64,000 nt of DNA from Allocatelliglobosispora scoriae (GTDB taxonomy: Bacteria; Actinomycetota; Actinomycetes; Mycobacteriales; Micromonosporaceae), in the NCBI RefSeq assembly GCF_014204945.1, contig NZ_JACHMN010000002.1:1006503-1070502 (forward strand), written 5' to 3'. A model generated the notes under the pieces. That model was not told the DNA's origin, did not search any database, and saw only the letters and a program-made list of their open reading frames with translations. Positions 25,684 through 36,627 of this stretch are shown here, piece by piece. The position numbers and the translations under genes were made by a program. Position 1 is the stretch's first letter, and every line of letters starts with the position of its first letter.

Positions 25684-26672
25684 GGCGTACCCGCCATGGG
25701 GTTGATCGCCGGGGTTGCCCGTGCCCCGGCGAGCTCGGACCGGACCGCGGCCCGGCCGGCGAGGGCTGCCCCCGCCGCCACGGTGAGCCGGCGCGGCAGC
25801 GGGACGCTGACACGCCGGTCCAGGATGTCGTAGCCGGCCGCCTCGACCCGGCCGAGGATGTCGCCGTAGAGGCGGAAGGCGGTCCGCACGCAGGGGCGCG
25901 ACGACGCGGCGAGCATCGCGATGCCGGGCTCGGCGAGCCGGTAGTGCTCGCGGGCGCGGGCGATCTCGAAGCGGAGCAGCTCGGCGACGGCGGCGGGGTG
26001 GCGCCGCGCGGCGAGGTCGGCCGCCGTGAGCCCGTGGGCGCGCAGGTCCTCGCGGGGCAGGTAGACACGCCCGCGGCCGAGGTCCTCGCCGACATCGCGG
26101 ATGAAGTTGGTGAGCTGGAAGGCGAAGCCGAGCTGCCGGGCCGGTTCGCGGGCGGCGGCCGGATCGGCGGCCTCCAGCACGGGCAGGGTCATCGTGCCGA
26201 TCACCGCCGCCGATCCCTCCATGTAGGAGAGGAGGTCGTCGTAGGTGTCGTAGCCGTCGCGCTCGGTGTCCATCGCCATCGACGCGAAGAAGCTGTCGAA
26301 GTCGGCGCGGGGGATGCCGAACGCGTGGATCGTGTGCACCACGGCGGTGAGGATCGGGTGGTGGCAGGGCTCCCCCGCGAGCGCGGCGGCGAAGTCGGCG
26401 GCGAAGCTGGTCAGCACCCGGCGCCGCTGCGCCGCGTCGGCCGAGACCGTGACGTCGTCGACGAGTTCGTCGGCGTATCGGGTGAGGGCGTAGAGGGCGT
26501 GGATGTGCCGTCGCTTCCAGCGGGGCAGCAGCATCGTCGCCAGGTAGTAGGTGCGGCCGTGGTGCGCGTGCAGCAGGCGGCAGCGCTCGTATGCCGCCGT
26601 CAGCGTCCAGTCGCTGCCGAGGGACGCGATGCCGGACGCCTGCGGGGAGGTGGGCATCCTCGCAGCGTGCAT
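25680..26672 (-). CDS. crtB: Phytoene synthase
   Basis: CrtB condenses two GGPP molecules to phytoene. YALTRYADELVDD and FQLTNFIRDVGEDLGRG are the two Asp-rich motifs that bind the substrate diphosphates through magnesium. RVYLPREDL follows as in other synthases. The exact start is uncertain: ATGs at 26672, 26657 and 26729 are all in frame and none has a clear ribosome site; 26672 is used because conservation starts near TLTAAYERCRLLHAHHGR. It is divergent from the carotenoid oxygenase gene. No GGPP synthase is in the window. Confidence 0.93.
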   Translation of the reverse strand: MHAARMPTSPQASGIASLGSDWTLTAAYERCRLLHAHHGRTYYLATMLLPRWKRRHIHALYALTRYADELVDDVTVSADAAQRRRVLTSFAADFAAALAGEPCHHPILTAVVHTIHAFGIPRADFDSFFASMAMDTERDGYDTYDDLLSYMEGSAAVIGTMTLPVLEAADPAAAREPARQLGFAFQLTNFIRDVGEDLGRGRVYLPREDLRAHGLTAADLAARRHPAAVAELLRFEIARAREHYRLAEPGIAMLAASSRPCVRTAFRLYGDILGRVEAAGYDILDRRVSVPLPRRLTVAAGAALAGRAAVRSELAGARATPAINPMAGTP

Positions 26673-26782
26673 CGGTGGCAGCCGACGGGCCACCGGCTGT
26701 GCCGCCAGGCGGAACGAGGCCTTGGCCATGCCCGCGGGCGGCCATACGGTCGGGGCACGCGGTGGCAGCCTGGGAGGTTCGC

Positions 26783-28153
26783 ATGGACCCGATCGACCGG
26801 CCCTACCTGCACGGGGCCTTCGCACCGGTGGATCGGGAGACGACGGCGCTGGACCTGCCGGTGCACGGCACGATCCCGGCGGAGCTCGACGGGCTCTTCG
26901 TCCGCAACGGCCCCAACATGCTGCGCCGGGCCCGGCGCGGTGAGGGCAACGTGCCCGACTTCACCGGCGAGGGGATGCTGCACGGCGTACGGCTGCGCGG
27001 CGGCCGGGCCGAGTGGTACCGCAGCCGCTTCATCCGGTCCCGATCGGCCCGTCGGGCCGCCCCCGGTCCCCGCCCGCCGGGGCCGCGGCACTCGCTGCGG
27101 GACGTGGTGAACACCAACGTGGTCGCCCACGGTGACCTGCTGCTGGGCCTGGTCGAGGCGGGCTGCACCCCGGTCCGGCTGTCGTCCACGCTGGAGACCG
27201 TCGAATACACCGATCTCGGCGGGACGCTGCCGCACGGGTATTCGGCGCACCCCCGGCGCGACCCGGTCACCGGCGAGCTGCACGCCATCGCCTACTCCCC
27301 GCTGCTGCCCTTCCTGGAGTACATCGTGCTCGACGGCGACGCCCGGGCCCGGACGGTGCAGCGGATCGAGGTGACGGGCCGGCCGCTCGTGCACGACATG
27401 GCGCTGACACCCCGGTTCGTCCTGTTCCTCGACAGCCCGGTCGTCTTCCGCATCATCGGCGCGATCACCGGGCAGGCGCCCTTCGCCTGGGATCCGCGCC
27501 GGGCCAACCGGATCGGGGTGCTGCCCCGCGACGGCGGCGGCGCGGTCCGGTGGTTCGAGGTCGCGCCCGGGTTCTCGTTCCACCTGGTCAACGCCTACGA
27601 GGACGGCGAGGCGATCGTGCTGCGCACCTGCCGTTACGAGCGGCTCTTCGAACCGGGGCAGGCCCGGCCCTTCGACCGCAGTTCAGTGCTCTGGGAGTAC
27701 CGCGTCGACCTGCGCAGCGGCTCGGTGGCCGAGGAGCAGCTCGACGACCGGGACGAGGATATCCCCGGCATCGACGGCCGGCTCCAGGGCAGGGACCACC
27801 GGTGGGCGTACACCCTGGCGTTTCCCGACCCCAGCGGCGTGCGCGAGCCGGGCGCGCTGCTCAAGCGCGACCTGCGCGACGGCTCCGTCAGCGAGAGCGA
27901 CCTCGGCCCCGCAACCGTCCCCGGGGAGGCGGTCTTCGTCGCGTCGGGGCCCGGCGAGGACGAGGGCTGGCTGCTCAGCTTCGTCTACGACCGCACGACC
28001 GACCGCAGCGAGCTGGTCATCCTCGACGCGCCGGAGTTCACGGCACCGCCGATCGCCCGCATCCGCCTGCCGATCCGCGTCCCGGTCGGCTTCCACGGCT
28101 CCTGGGTCCCCGACGCCTCGCTCGACGCCATCGACCGCGCCCTTTCCCGATGA
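26783..28153 (+). CDS. Carotenoid cleavage oxygenase (RPE65/CCD family)
   Basis: The ATG at 26783 with GGGAGG upstream gives 456 residues. The four iron-ligand His positions are readable: SAHPRRD (about 155), VHDMALT (about 203), FHLVNAYEDG (about 266) and GFHGSWVPD (about 438). The start LFVRNGPN is the standard opening of the seven-bladed propeller. The enzyme should cleave a carotenoid double bond with O2 to give apocarotenoids. Lying between crtB and a methyltransferase, it suggests the final products are cleaved, and perhaps methylated, carotenoids rather than the intact pigment. Its stop overlaps the methyltransferase start (ATGA). Confidence 0.92.
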   Translation: MDPIDRPYLHGAFAPVDRETTALDLPVHGTIPAELDGLFVRNGPNMLRRARRGEGNVPDFTGEGMLHGVRLRGGRAEWYRSRFIRSRSARRAAPGPRPPGPRHSLRDVVNTNVVAHGDLLLGLVEAGCTPVRLSSTLETVEYTDLGGTLPHGYSAHPRRDPVTGELHAIAYSPLLPFLEYIVLDGDARARTVQRIEVTGRPLVHDMALTPRFVLFLDSPVVFRIIGAITGQAPFAWDPRRANRIGVLPRDGGGAVRWFEVAPGFSFHLVNAYEDGEAIVLRTCRYERLFEPGQARPFDRSSVLWEYRVDLRSGSVAEEQLDDRDEDIPGIDGRLQGRDHRWAYTLAFPDPSGVREPGALLKRDLRDGSVSESDLGPATVPGEAVFVASGPGEDEGWLLSFVYDRTTDRSELVILDAPEFTAPPIARIRLPIRVPVGFHGSWVPDASLDAIDRALSR

Positions 28154-28959
28154 GAAGCAAACCCGTGCCGACCGACCGCTACAGCGGCAGCCCCCTCAGC
28201 CACGCCCACCCCAGCGAGGCGACCCGCCTGCGCTCGCTGGAGCTGATGCTGGATCCGCTCACCGTCACCGCCCTCGAAGGGCTGCGCCCGCGCCCGGACT
28301 GGCGCTGCCTGGAGATCGGCGGCGGTGGCGGCTCGATCGCCCGCTGGCTCGCCAACCGCTGCCCGGCCGGTTCGGTGCTCGCCACCGACGTCGACGTCAC
28401 CCTGCTCGACACCGGCGGCGCGCCCAACATCACCACGCAGGTGCTCGACCTGCTCACCGATCCGCTGCCCGAGGCGGCCTTCGACCTGATCCACGGGCGG
28501 GCGGTGCTGGTGCACCTCGGCGATCGGGACGCGATCATCGCCCGGCTGGCCCGCGCGCTGGTCCCGGGCGGCTGGCTGGTCGTCGACGATCCCTGCGTCT
28601 TCGGGCTGGAGAACTGCCCCTACCCGGCGATGCGACGGCTGGTGCAGGCCTTCGACGACTGCACCGCCCAGGTGATGGGCTCCGACATCCGCTCGCCCCG
28701 CCGGCTGCCGCTCGCCTTCGCCGCGGCAGGCCTCGTCGAGCTCGGCCTCATCCACACCCCGCTGCTGGTCGGTGGTGGCGGCAGCACCATGGAGGTCGCG
28801 CTCGTCTCCACGCTGGAGCGGATCAGGCCGATGATGCTCGCGCACGGCACGATCACCGAGCGGGAGTACGCCGAGGGCATGGCGCTCTTCGCCGATCCTT
28901 CCTTTCTCGACACCTCCTTCGCGCACCTCGCCGTCTGGGGGCGCGCACCTAGCCGGTGA
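28150..28959 (+). CDS. SAM-dependent class I methyltransferase in the carotenoid cluster
   Basis: The ATG at 28150 overlaps the oxygenase stop by four bases. Of 269 residues, CLEIGGGGGSIARWLA is the SAM-binding motif I, LATDVDVTLLD the acidic strand 2 and FDLIHGRAVLVHL the motif IV region. VPGGWLVVDDP marks strand 5. Coupling to the oxygenase suggests it modifies a cleavage product, for instance an acid or hydroxyl group, but the substrate is not evident. The last 11 bp overlap the convergent crtI gene. Confidence 0.82.
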   Translation: MRSKPVPTDRYSGSPLSHAHPSEATRLRSLELMLDPLTVTALEGLRPRPDWRCLEIGGGGGSIARWLANRCPAGSVLATDVDVTLLDTGGAPNITTQVLDLLTDPLPEAAFDLIHGRAVLVHLGDRDAIIARLARALVPGGWLVVDDPCVFGLENCPYPAMRRLVQAFDDCTAQVMGSDIRSPRRLPLAFAAAGLVELGLIHTPLLVGGGGSTMEVALVSTLERIRPMMLAHGTITEREYAEGMALFADPSFLDTSFAHLAVWGRAPSR

Positions 28960-30430
28960 TCCGCTGTGCGGCGAGCCGCCCGGAGATCAGCACCATCGGC
29001 ACCCCGACCCCCGGCACCGTGCCGCACCCGGCGAGCACCAGGTTGGCCACCCCCGGCAGCAGGTTCGGCGGGCGGAACGGGCCGGTCTGGCCGAAGCTGT
29101 GCGCGAAGGAGAAGGGCGTGCCGCTCACCAACCCGTCCCGCTGCCAGTCCAGCGGGGTGATGATCCGGCTCGTCCGCACGCTCGCCCCCAGACCGGCATA
29201 GCCGCGCTCCTCCAGCGTCGCCAGCAGCCGCTCCTGGTAGGCGGGGGCGAGGGTGGACCAATCCTGGCGGCCGACGGCGAGATTGGGGACGGGAGCCAGC
29301 ACGTAGAAGGTCGAGCCGCCGTCGGGGGCGAGCGCCGGATCGGTCCGGGTCGGCTGGGTGACGAGCAGGGACGGGTCGCTCATCAGCTGGCCGTCATCGA
29401 TCAGCTCGGTGAAGATCTGCCGCCAGGCGGTGCCGAAGTGCAGGTTGTGGTGCGCGGTGTGGTGGGAGGTTTCGCCACGCGTACCCAGATGGAGGAGAAC
29501 GCACGACGGCGCCGCGCGCAGGCGCCCGGGCCGAGCCGGTCGCAGCCGCTCGGGCAGGAGGTCGTAGGCGGCGGGGAGGTCGGCGTTGACGACCACCGCG
29601 TCGGCGGGGATCCGCTCGCCGGTGCTCGTGACGACCGCGACCACTTGGTCACCGCGCAGCTCGAGGTGCTCGGCTCCGGTGCCGAGGCGCACGTCGACGC
29701 CGTGCTTCGCCGCCGCACCGGCCATCGCGACGCCGATGGAGTGCATGCCGCCCTCGGGGAAGTAGACGCCCGCGACGGTGTCCATGTAGCTGACGATCAG
29801 GTAGAGCGCGAGCGCCTGCTGCGGCGAGAGGCCGACGTAGAGGGCCTGGAAGGAGAAGATCCGGCGCAGCCGCTCGTCGGTGAAGAACTGGCCGACCTTG
29901 GGCGCCATCCGCCGGAAGCCGCCCATCGCGACGAGCCTGACGAGGTTGAGGCGCACCAGGTCGAGCGGGGAGTCGACGTTGCGGTCGATGAAGTCGCGCA
30001 TCGAGGTGCGGTAGAGCGCCTCGGTGAAGGCGGCGAAGCGCAGGTAGCCCTGCGCTTCACGGGGCCCGCAGAGGCGCTCGACCTCGGCCGCCATCCGCTG
30101 CGGCTCGCAGTGGACGTCCAGTGTGGAGCCATCGGCGTAGTGCGCGCGGTAGGCCGGGTCGAGCCGGTGCAGGGTCAGCCACTCCTCGCGGCGCTCCCCC
30201 ACCGCCGCGAGCGCGTCGTCGATCAGGTGCGGCATCGTCAGCACGGTCGGGCCGGTGTCGAAGCGGAACCCGTCGAGCTCCAACCGGCCCGCCCGGCCGC
30301 CGGGCCGGTCGGCGCGTTCGAGCACGGTGACCGATCGGCCCGCGCCGCGCAGGTGCAGGGCGGCCGAGAGCCCGCCGAGCCCGGCACCGATGACCACGAC
30401 GTGGTCGGTCTTCCCCGCAACTGTCCGCAC
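28949..30430 (-). CDS. crtI: Phytoene desaturase (CrtI family)
   Basis: A GTG at 30430 gives 493 residues; a TTG at 30466 is possible. The N-terminal VVVIGAGLGGLSAALHL is the FAD-binding loop, followed by VLERADRPGGRAGR. The C-terminal bacterial desaturase signature NLVLAGCGTVPGVGVPMVL is present. The enzyme converts phytoene to lycopene by successive dehydrogenations at the membrane. It lies at the far end of the cluster, convergent to the methyltransferase with an 11-bp overlap, so it must have its own promoter near 30440-30500. Confidence 0.92.
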   Translation of the reverse strand: MRTVAGKTDHVVVIGAGLGGLSAALHLRGAGRSVTVLERADRPGGRAGRLELDGFRFDTGPTVLTMPHLIDDALAAVGERREEWLTLHRLDPAYRAHYADGSTLDVHCEPQRMAAEVERLCGPREAQGYLRFAAFTEALYRTSMRDFIDRNVDSPLDLVRLNLVRLVAMGGFRRMAPKVGQFFTDERLRRIFSFQALYVGLSPQQALALYLIVSYMDTVAGVYFPEGGMHSIGVAMAGAAAKHGVDVRLGTGAEHLELRGDQVVAVVTSTGERIPADAVVVNADLPAAYDLLPERLRPARPGRLRAAPSCVLLHLGTRGETSHHTAHHNLHFGTAWRQIFTELIDDGQLMSDPSLLVTQPTRTDPALAPDGGSTFYVLAPVPNLAVGRQDWSTLAPAYQERLLATLEERGYAGLGASVRTSRIITPLDWQRDGLVSGTPFSFAHSFGQTGPFRPPNLLPGVANLVLAGCGTVPGVGVPMVLISGRLAAQRITG

Positions 30431-30499
30431 CCGTCCGAGCCTGCCCCCTCGGCGGAGCTGCGGCAACGCGCCGTGCTGTGGGACGGGACACGTGCTCGC

Positions 30500-31291
30500 T
30501 CAGGGCGTGTTCTCCAGCATGGCGGTCAGGTAGGCCGCGACCCCGCCGTCCGGCGTGCGGGTCGTCATCTCGTCGAGCACCGCCGGATGCGCCCACGCGA
30601 CCGCGACGCCCTGCCCGGCCCACCGCAGCATCGGCAGGTCGTTGGGCATGTCACCGAAGGCGATCACGTCGCCGGGCGCCACGCCCAGCCGCGCCGCGAC
30701 CCAGGCCAGCCCGCTCGCCTTGGTGACGTGCGGGGCCGACAGCTCCGCCAGCCCGTAGGTTCCGGAGTAGCTGGCGTTGAGCTGCCCGGCGACGGTCGCC
30801 CCGATCAGCTCGTGGTGGTCGGCGTCGGGCTCGCCCGGCCACCGGGCGACGAGCTTCGGCACCGGCAGGGAGACGAGCTCTGCCGTCGACACCTCGCGGA
30901 TCTGCCGCCGCGGACCGTGGGCCGGCGCCGGGTAGCCGGCCTCGTGCACGAACTCGGCCTCGCGCTCGGCGCCGAAGCGCAGCCCGGGCAGCCGGGCCCG
31001 GAGCCGGTCGGTCTGCTCGGCGAGGGTGGCGGGCGGGATCAGCCACTCCGCCAGGGTCCGACCGGTCACCGGGTCGATCACGAGAGCGCCGTTGCCGCAG
31101 ACCACCGGTGCATCCGTGGGCACCGCCGCGAGGACCGGGGCGAGGCCGCCGAGGCACCGGCCGGTGGCGACGACCACCGGGATGCCCATCGAGCCGAGCC
31201 GGGCGAGCAGCGCCGTCGTCCGCGACGGCACCCGCCCGGTGCCGTCGGTGAGGGTGCCGTCGAAATCGGTGGCGATCAGGCGGGGCAGCAC
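30500..31291 (-). CDS. HAD superfamily (Cof/type IIB) phosphatase
   Basis: The 263-residue protein shows the HAD motifs in order: LIATDFDGTLTD (motif I, nucleophile Asp), VVVATGR (motif II), a Lys in PHVTKASGLAWV (motif III) and VIAFGDMPNDLPML (motif IV). A cap domain sits between motifs II and III, as in Cof-type phosphatases acting on sugar or nucleotide phosphates. The specific substrate is unknown. It lies between crtI and the B3/B4 gene, all on the same strand, but the gaps give no sign of functional coupling. Confidence 0.88.
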   Translation of the reverse strand: MLPRLIATDFDGTLTDGTGRVPSRTTALLARLGSMGIPVVVATGRCLGGLAPVLAAVPTDAPVVCGNGALVIDPVTGRTLAEWLIPPATLAEQTDRLRARLPGLRFGAEREAEFVHEAGYPAPAHGPRRQIREVSTAELVSLPVPKLVARWPGEPDADHHELIGATVAGQLNASYSGTYGLAELSAPHVTKASGLAWVAARLGVAPGDVIAFGDMPNDLPMLRWAGQGVAVAWAHPAVLDEMTTRTPDGGVAAYLTAMLENTP

Positions 31292-31310
31292 CCGGCTCGG
31301 CCCGGGCCGC

Positions 31311-32003
31311 TCAGAAGTCGAAACGCGGCGCGGACTGGCTCAGCACGGTGGTCTTCGGCACCACCGACCAGGCCGCGTTGAGCTCGTCGGCGACCGTGGC
31401 GATGAGCTGCTGGACGTCGGAGAAGGCCGACTCGTGCAGGGCCTCGGAGACGATCAGGGCGGACCTCGTCGTGCTCCGGATGGCGGACAGGCCGCTCTGC
31501 CGGTTGGTCCAGCGCCGGGCGTGTGCCTGGCCGGCCTCGTCGGCGAAGATCACCTCGCGGGGCTCCGGGTTCTCCACCTCGCCGGAGAAGGTCAGGTAGG
31601 TCTCCTCGCCGGTCGCGTACCGCACCTCGATGTGCCCCTTGATCGAGGAGGTGTCGAACACCGCGATCGGGATGGCGTACGCCAGCGAGATCGCGTTGCA
31701 GATGTCGATCAGCGGATGGATCGGCGGCAGCGACCCCTCCTTCTTGAACCGGCGCAGCAGCGACTCCGAGGCGCACCGGTACTGCGTGGGCTTCAGGCCC
31801 ATCTTGGCGAACGTCCGGCGCCAGGCCTGGATCTCGGGCAGCTCGCTCTCCGAGGCGGTGGCGAGGCGGGACTGCGCGATCGCGTTGAACCTGGCGATCG
31901 GCTCGTCCGTGGCCGCCTCGGCGGTGATCCCCTCGACGTGCAGCACGCCGGGCACGAGCTCCGGGAAGTCGGTCCAGATCTCATTCGAATGCTGAAAATA
32001 CAT
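31311..32003 (-). CDS. B3/B4 domain protein (PheT B3/B4-like)
   Basis: The ATG at 32003 begins MYFQHSNEIWTDFPEL (230 residues); an in-frame ATG at 32039 is possible. The body matches the free-standing B3/B4 tRNA-editing-like domain of phenylalanyl-tRNA synthetase beta: WRRTFAKMGLKPTQYRCASE, LPPIHPLIDICNAISLAYAI and the closing TTRSALIVSEAL. Stand-alone B3/B4 proteins are widespread and may clear mis-acylated tRNA, but few are proven. It is divergent from trpF with a 120-bp intergenic region. Confidence 0.88.
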   Translation of the reverse strand: MYFQHSNEIWTDFPELVPGVLHVEGITAEAATDEPIARFNAIAQSRLATASESELPEIQAWRRTFAKMGLKPTQYRCASESLLRRFKKEGSLPPIHPLIDICNAISLAYAIPIAVFDTSSIKGHIEVRYATGEETYLTFSGEVENPEPREVIFADEAGQAHARRWTNRQSGLSAIRSTTRSALIVSEALHESAFSDVQQLIATVADELNAAWSVVPKTTVLSQSAPRFDF

Positions 32004-32123
32004 CGCACGACCCTGCTGTCCTAGGTGGAAATATGTCATGCCCGTCGATGTAGCGGCATGTAACCGGCGCGTTCCAAAAGGGTACCAACCACGCCATGAC
32101 GACCCGGGTATTAGGGTCAGCGC

Positions 32124-32732
32124 ATGTTCGTGAAGGTGTGTGGTGTCCGTACCGAGGGCGACGTCGCGACGGCGGTCGACGCCGGCGCCGACGCGATCGG
32201 ATTCGTGCTGACCGACAGCGTCCGGCGGGTCGAGCCCGGCGAGGCACGGCTGCTGGCCGCCGCGGTCCCGCCGGAGGTGCTCACCGTGGGAGTCGTCAGT
32301 GGAATCCCGGCGGCCGAGGCCGCGCGGCTGGCACTGGCGGCCGGGGTGGCGGCCCTGCAGCTGCACGGCGACTACCCGCGCTCGGCGTTCGAGGAGCTGG
32401 CCGGGCTGCCCTTCCGGCTGATCCGGGCCACCACCCTCGGCGCCGACACGGATGTCCGTGTCGGCGCCTACGGCGAGGAGCTGCTCCTGCTCGACTCCCC
32501 GGTCGCGGGCTCCGGCGAGCGCTGGGACCTGTCCCTGCTCGGTGCGGCCCGGCCGCAGGGGCGGTGGCTGCTCGCCGGTGGCCTGCGGCCGGACAACGTC
32601 GCCGAGGCCGTCACCGCCGCCCGGCCGTGGGGAGTCGACGTCTCCAGCGGGGTCGAGTCGACCCGGGGAGTGAAGGACCACGGCCTGATCCGCCTTTTCG
32701 TCGCGACCGCCCGCTCAGCCGCCGAGCAGTGA
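32124..32732 (+). CDS. trpF: Phosphoribosylanthranilate isomerase
   Basis: TrpF isomerises N-phosphoribosylanthranilate to CdRP in tryptophan synthesis. The 202-residue TIM barrel starts [12 protein letters not shown] with the catalytic Cys, has [10 protein letters not shown] mid-chain and [15 protein letters not shown] and [11 protein letters not shown] at the phosphate-binding end. It is transcribed opposite to the trpD-trpC operon, and its last 18 bp overlap trpC's end, an unusual separation of consecutive pathway genes. Confidence 0.95.
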   Translation: MFVKVCGVRTEGDVATAVDAGADAIGFVLTDSVRRVEPGEARLLAAAVPPEVLTVGVVSGIPAAEAARLALAAGVAALQLHGDYPRSAFEELAGLPFRLIRATTLGADTDVRVGAYGEELLLLDSPVAGSGERWDLSLLGAARPQGRWLLAGGLRPDNVAEAVTAARPWGVDVSSGVESTRGVKDHGLIRLFVATARSAAEQ

Positions 32733-33506
32733 CCTGGTCGCCGCCTCGACGTCCGGCTGACGCATCAGGCTCTCGCCGACGAGGAAGGTCGAGATGCCCA
32801 CCTCGCCGAGGCGCACCAGGTCCTTGGTCTCGGCGATGCCGCTCTCACCGACGATCACCCGCCCGGCCGGGACCCTCGGCGCCAGCGACTCGCTGGTGGC
32901 GAGCGTGGTCTCGAACGTCTTCAGGTTGCGGTTGTTGATGCCGATCAGCCGCGACCGCAGCCGCAGCGCCCGCTCCAGCTCCGCCTCGTCGTGGACCTCG
33001 ATGATCACGTCCATGCCGTGGTCGAACGCCGTCTGCTCCAGGTCGGCGGCGGTCGCGTCGTCGATCGCGGCCAGGATGAGCAGCACGCAGTCGGCTCCCC
33101 AGGCCCTCGCCTCGACCACCTGGTAGGGGTCGAAGAGGAAGTCCTTGCGCAGCACCGGCAGCGAGCACGCCGCTCGCGCCGCCGCCAGGTCCGCGGGCCC
33201 GCCCTGGAAGGACGGCGTGTCGGTCAGCACCGACAGGCAGACCGCTCCGCCCTCCTCGTACGCCCGGGCGTGGGCCGCCGGGTCGTAGTCCGGGCGGATC
33301 AGCCCCTTCGACGGGCTGGCCTTCTTGATCTCGGCGATCAGCGCGTAGCCGCCCTGGTCGAGCCGGCGCTCGATCGCGGCGAGGAACCCGCGCGGGGGTG
33401 AGGCCGCCCGGGCGTCTTCGGCCAGCGAGGCCAGCGGGCGATCCCGCTTCGCCGCGGCGATCTCCTCCCGCTTGTACCCCTCGATCTTGCTGAGGATATC
33501 CGCCAT
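32715..33506 (-). CDS. trpC: Indole-3-glycerol phosphate synthase
   Basis: TrpC closes the indole ring from CdRP. The 263-residue TIM barrel carries the conserved [35 protein letters not shown] with the catalytic Lys, [11 protein letters not shown] and VGESGI segments. It lies 21 bp after trpD, as last gene of the operon that begins at 39260. TrpE, TrpG, TrpA and TrpB are absent from the window. Confidence 0.96.
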   Translation of the reverse strand: MADILSKIEGYKREEIAAAKRDRPLASLAEDARAASPPRGFLAAIERRLDQGGYALIAEIKKASPSKGLIRPDYDPAAHARAYEEGGAVCLSVLTDTPSFQGGPADLAAARAACSLPVLRKDFLFDPYQVVEARAWGADCVLLILAAIDDATAADLEQTAFDHGMDVIIEVHDEAELERALRLRSRLIGINNRNLKTFETTLATSESLAPRVPAGRVIVGESGIAETKDLVRLGEVGISTFLVGESLMRQPDVEAATRSLLGG

Positions 33507-33527
33507 CTCACTCTCCGTTTCGCGAGG

Positions 33528-34533
<1,006 letters not shown>

Positions 34534-34541
<8 letters not shown>

Positions 34542-36627
34542 GGGACGCTCCTTGCGGTAACGGCTGGTCCCAGTCGAGCTCGACGTTCTCGCGCCGGTAC
34601 GGGGTCCAGTCGGTGAGATCGGTGTCCAGGGTGCGGGCGAACAGGTGTCCGCTGTAGACGGCGGCCGCGATGATCCCGGGTCCCAGGCAGTCGCCCACCC
34701 GGACGACCCGACGGATCCCGGCCTCGGTCAGCGCCGTCGCGCCATGGGCCTGGAGTTCGTGGTAGAGCTCGTCGCGCGGCACGGAGCCGGTGACGAGCAC
34801 GATCGCGTCGGCGGCGACCTCCGTCTCGCGCCCGGTGTAGGCGCAGGCGAGGTGGGCCACTCCCGGATCCGTCCCGCGCAGCCCGGTGGAGGTGCGCACC
34901 GCCGCGCAGAGCTCGATGATTCGGCGCTGAATCCGGCGCTGCTCGGTGGTGAACTGGGTGAACGCCGAGACCAGGCTCTCCGGCGTGACGAAGGTGACCT
35001 CGCAGCCCTTCGCGACCAGCAGCTCGGTGATCACCCCGGCCATGTAGTAGTGGTCGTCGTCGAAGACCACGACCCGGCCGGACGGCAGCCGACCGGCCAT
35101 GATGTCGTCGGGGGTGAAGACCGGGATCGAGTCCAGCCCGGGGATCGGCGCGCTGTGGTGGCGGCCGATGCCGTCGGATCGCCACCGGGCGCCGGTGGCG
35201 ATCGCGACCAGCGACATCTCGGCCTGCAGGACGTCGTCGGCGGTGATCTCGTTGCCCGGCAGCAGCTGGACGTTGCGCATCCGTTTGAGCTGCCCGAGCC
35301 GCCAGTCGCGGACCCGCCCCCAGGTGGCGAGGCCAGGCAGCAGGCTCTCCCGCCGGACCCGGCCGCCCAGCTCGCGGTCCCGCTCGGCGAGCAGCACGCT
35401 GTAACCCCGCTGGCCGAGCGCTCGGGCCGCCTCCAGGCCGGCCGGACCGGCCCCGATGATGAAGATCGTGTCGTCGGTGTCCTTGGAAGGGATGAACTCC
35501 GGGTGCCAGCCCCGGCGCCACTCCTCGCCCATGGTCGGGTTCTGGGTGCAGCGCATCGGCACGCTGGCCTTGTCCCCGGCGACGCAGATGTTGCAGCCGA
35601 TGCATTCGCGGATGTCGTCGAACCGGCCCTCCTCGATCTTGCGGGGCAGGAAGGGGTCGGCGATCGAGGGCCGGGCCGCGCCGATGAAGTCCAGCGTCCC
35701 GCCCTTGATCATGGCGACCATCGTGTCCGGCGAGGTGAACCGGCCGACTCCGACGACCGGCTTGGTGGTCGCGGACTTCACGAACTTGACGTACTGCTCC
35801 TGGTAGCCCTCCGCGCTGAACCGCGCCGTCTGGCCGTCGTTGTCGAAGTTGCTGATGTTCACGTCCCACAGGTCGGGCAGCTCCGCCAGCATCTCGACCA
35901 CGTCGCGGCCCTCGTCCTCGGAGGTGATGCCGTTCGGGCCGATCAGCTCGTCGACGCCGAACCGCACCGCGACCGCGCAGGTGTCGCCGACCGCCTCCTT
36001 CGCGTCCTCGATCAGCTCCCGCAGCAGCCGGACCCGGTTCTCCAGGCTCCCGCCGTACTCGTCGGTGCGCTGGTTGTATCGCCGCGACAGGAAGTGCACC
36101 GGCAGGGTCATGTCGTGCCCGGCGTAGACGTAGACGATGTCGAACCCGGCCCGCCTGGCGTTGATCGCGGCCGTGCGGTGCCAGCGCCGGGCGGCCCGGA
36201 TGTCGCTCTTGTCCATCGCCCGCGCCGTGATCGGCTGGATGCCCCTGGTGAGGGCGAGGCTCGGCGCGAGCGGGATCGCCCGGCTCTCCAGGTTGCCGGT
36301 CCGGAAGCCGTTGTGCGCGAGCTCGATCGCGGCGAGGCTGCCGTGCTCGTGGATGAGATCGGTGGCCCGGGCCAGGTAGGGCACGTCCTTGTCGTCCCAG
36401 AGCCGCAGCTCGCGGGGGTGGTTGCCGGAGTAGTGCACGTCGCACTGCTCGGTGCAGACCACCCCCCAGCCGCCCTCGGCCTTGATGCCCCGCATCGCCG
36501 CCATCGAGCTGGGGTAACCGCGCCCCATGCCGTTGCAGTGCGGCACCTGGAAGAACCGGTTTTTCGCGACGACGGGGCCGATCCGCAGCGGCTCGAAGAG
36601 GATGTCGTAGCCGGCCGGCCGGGTCAC
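34534..36627 (-). CDS. Trimethylamine dehydrogenase-like FMN/4Fe-4S/FAD-domain amine oxidoreductase
   Basis: The GTG at 36627 overlaps the yggS stop (GTGA), giving 697 residues. The N-terminal TIM barrel opens [10 protein letters not shown] and has [10 protein letters not shown], where Cys31 aligns with the Cys that binds FMN covalently in trimethylamine dehydrogenase. [10 protein letters not shown] plus MRCTQNP (about 341-360) are the 4Fe-4S ligands, and [15 protein letters not shown] starts the C-terminal nucleotide-binding half. The aromatic residues that bind trimethylamine in the model enzyme are not kept ([14 protein letters not shown], no Trp after the Cys cluster), so another amine is the likely substrate. 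It should pass electrons to an electron-transfer flavoprotein. Confidence 0.88.

Noticed and set aside
24943-26784. A single 613-codon leftward frame spanning crtB and the lycopene cyclase
   Set aside because: Only the last 246 codons encode the cyclase; the upstream part is out of frame with crtB, whose own frame has all synthase motifs.
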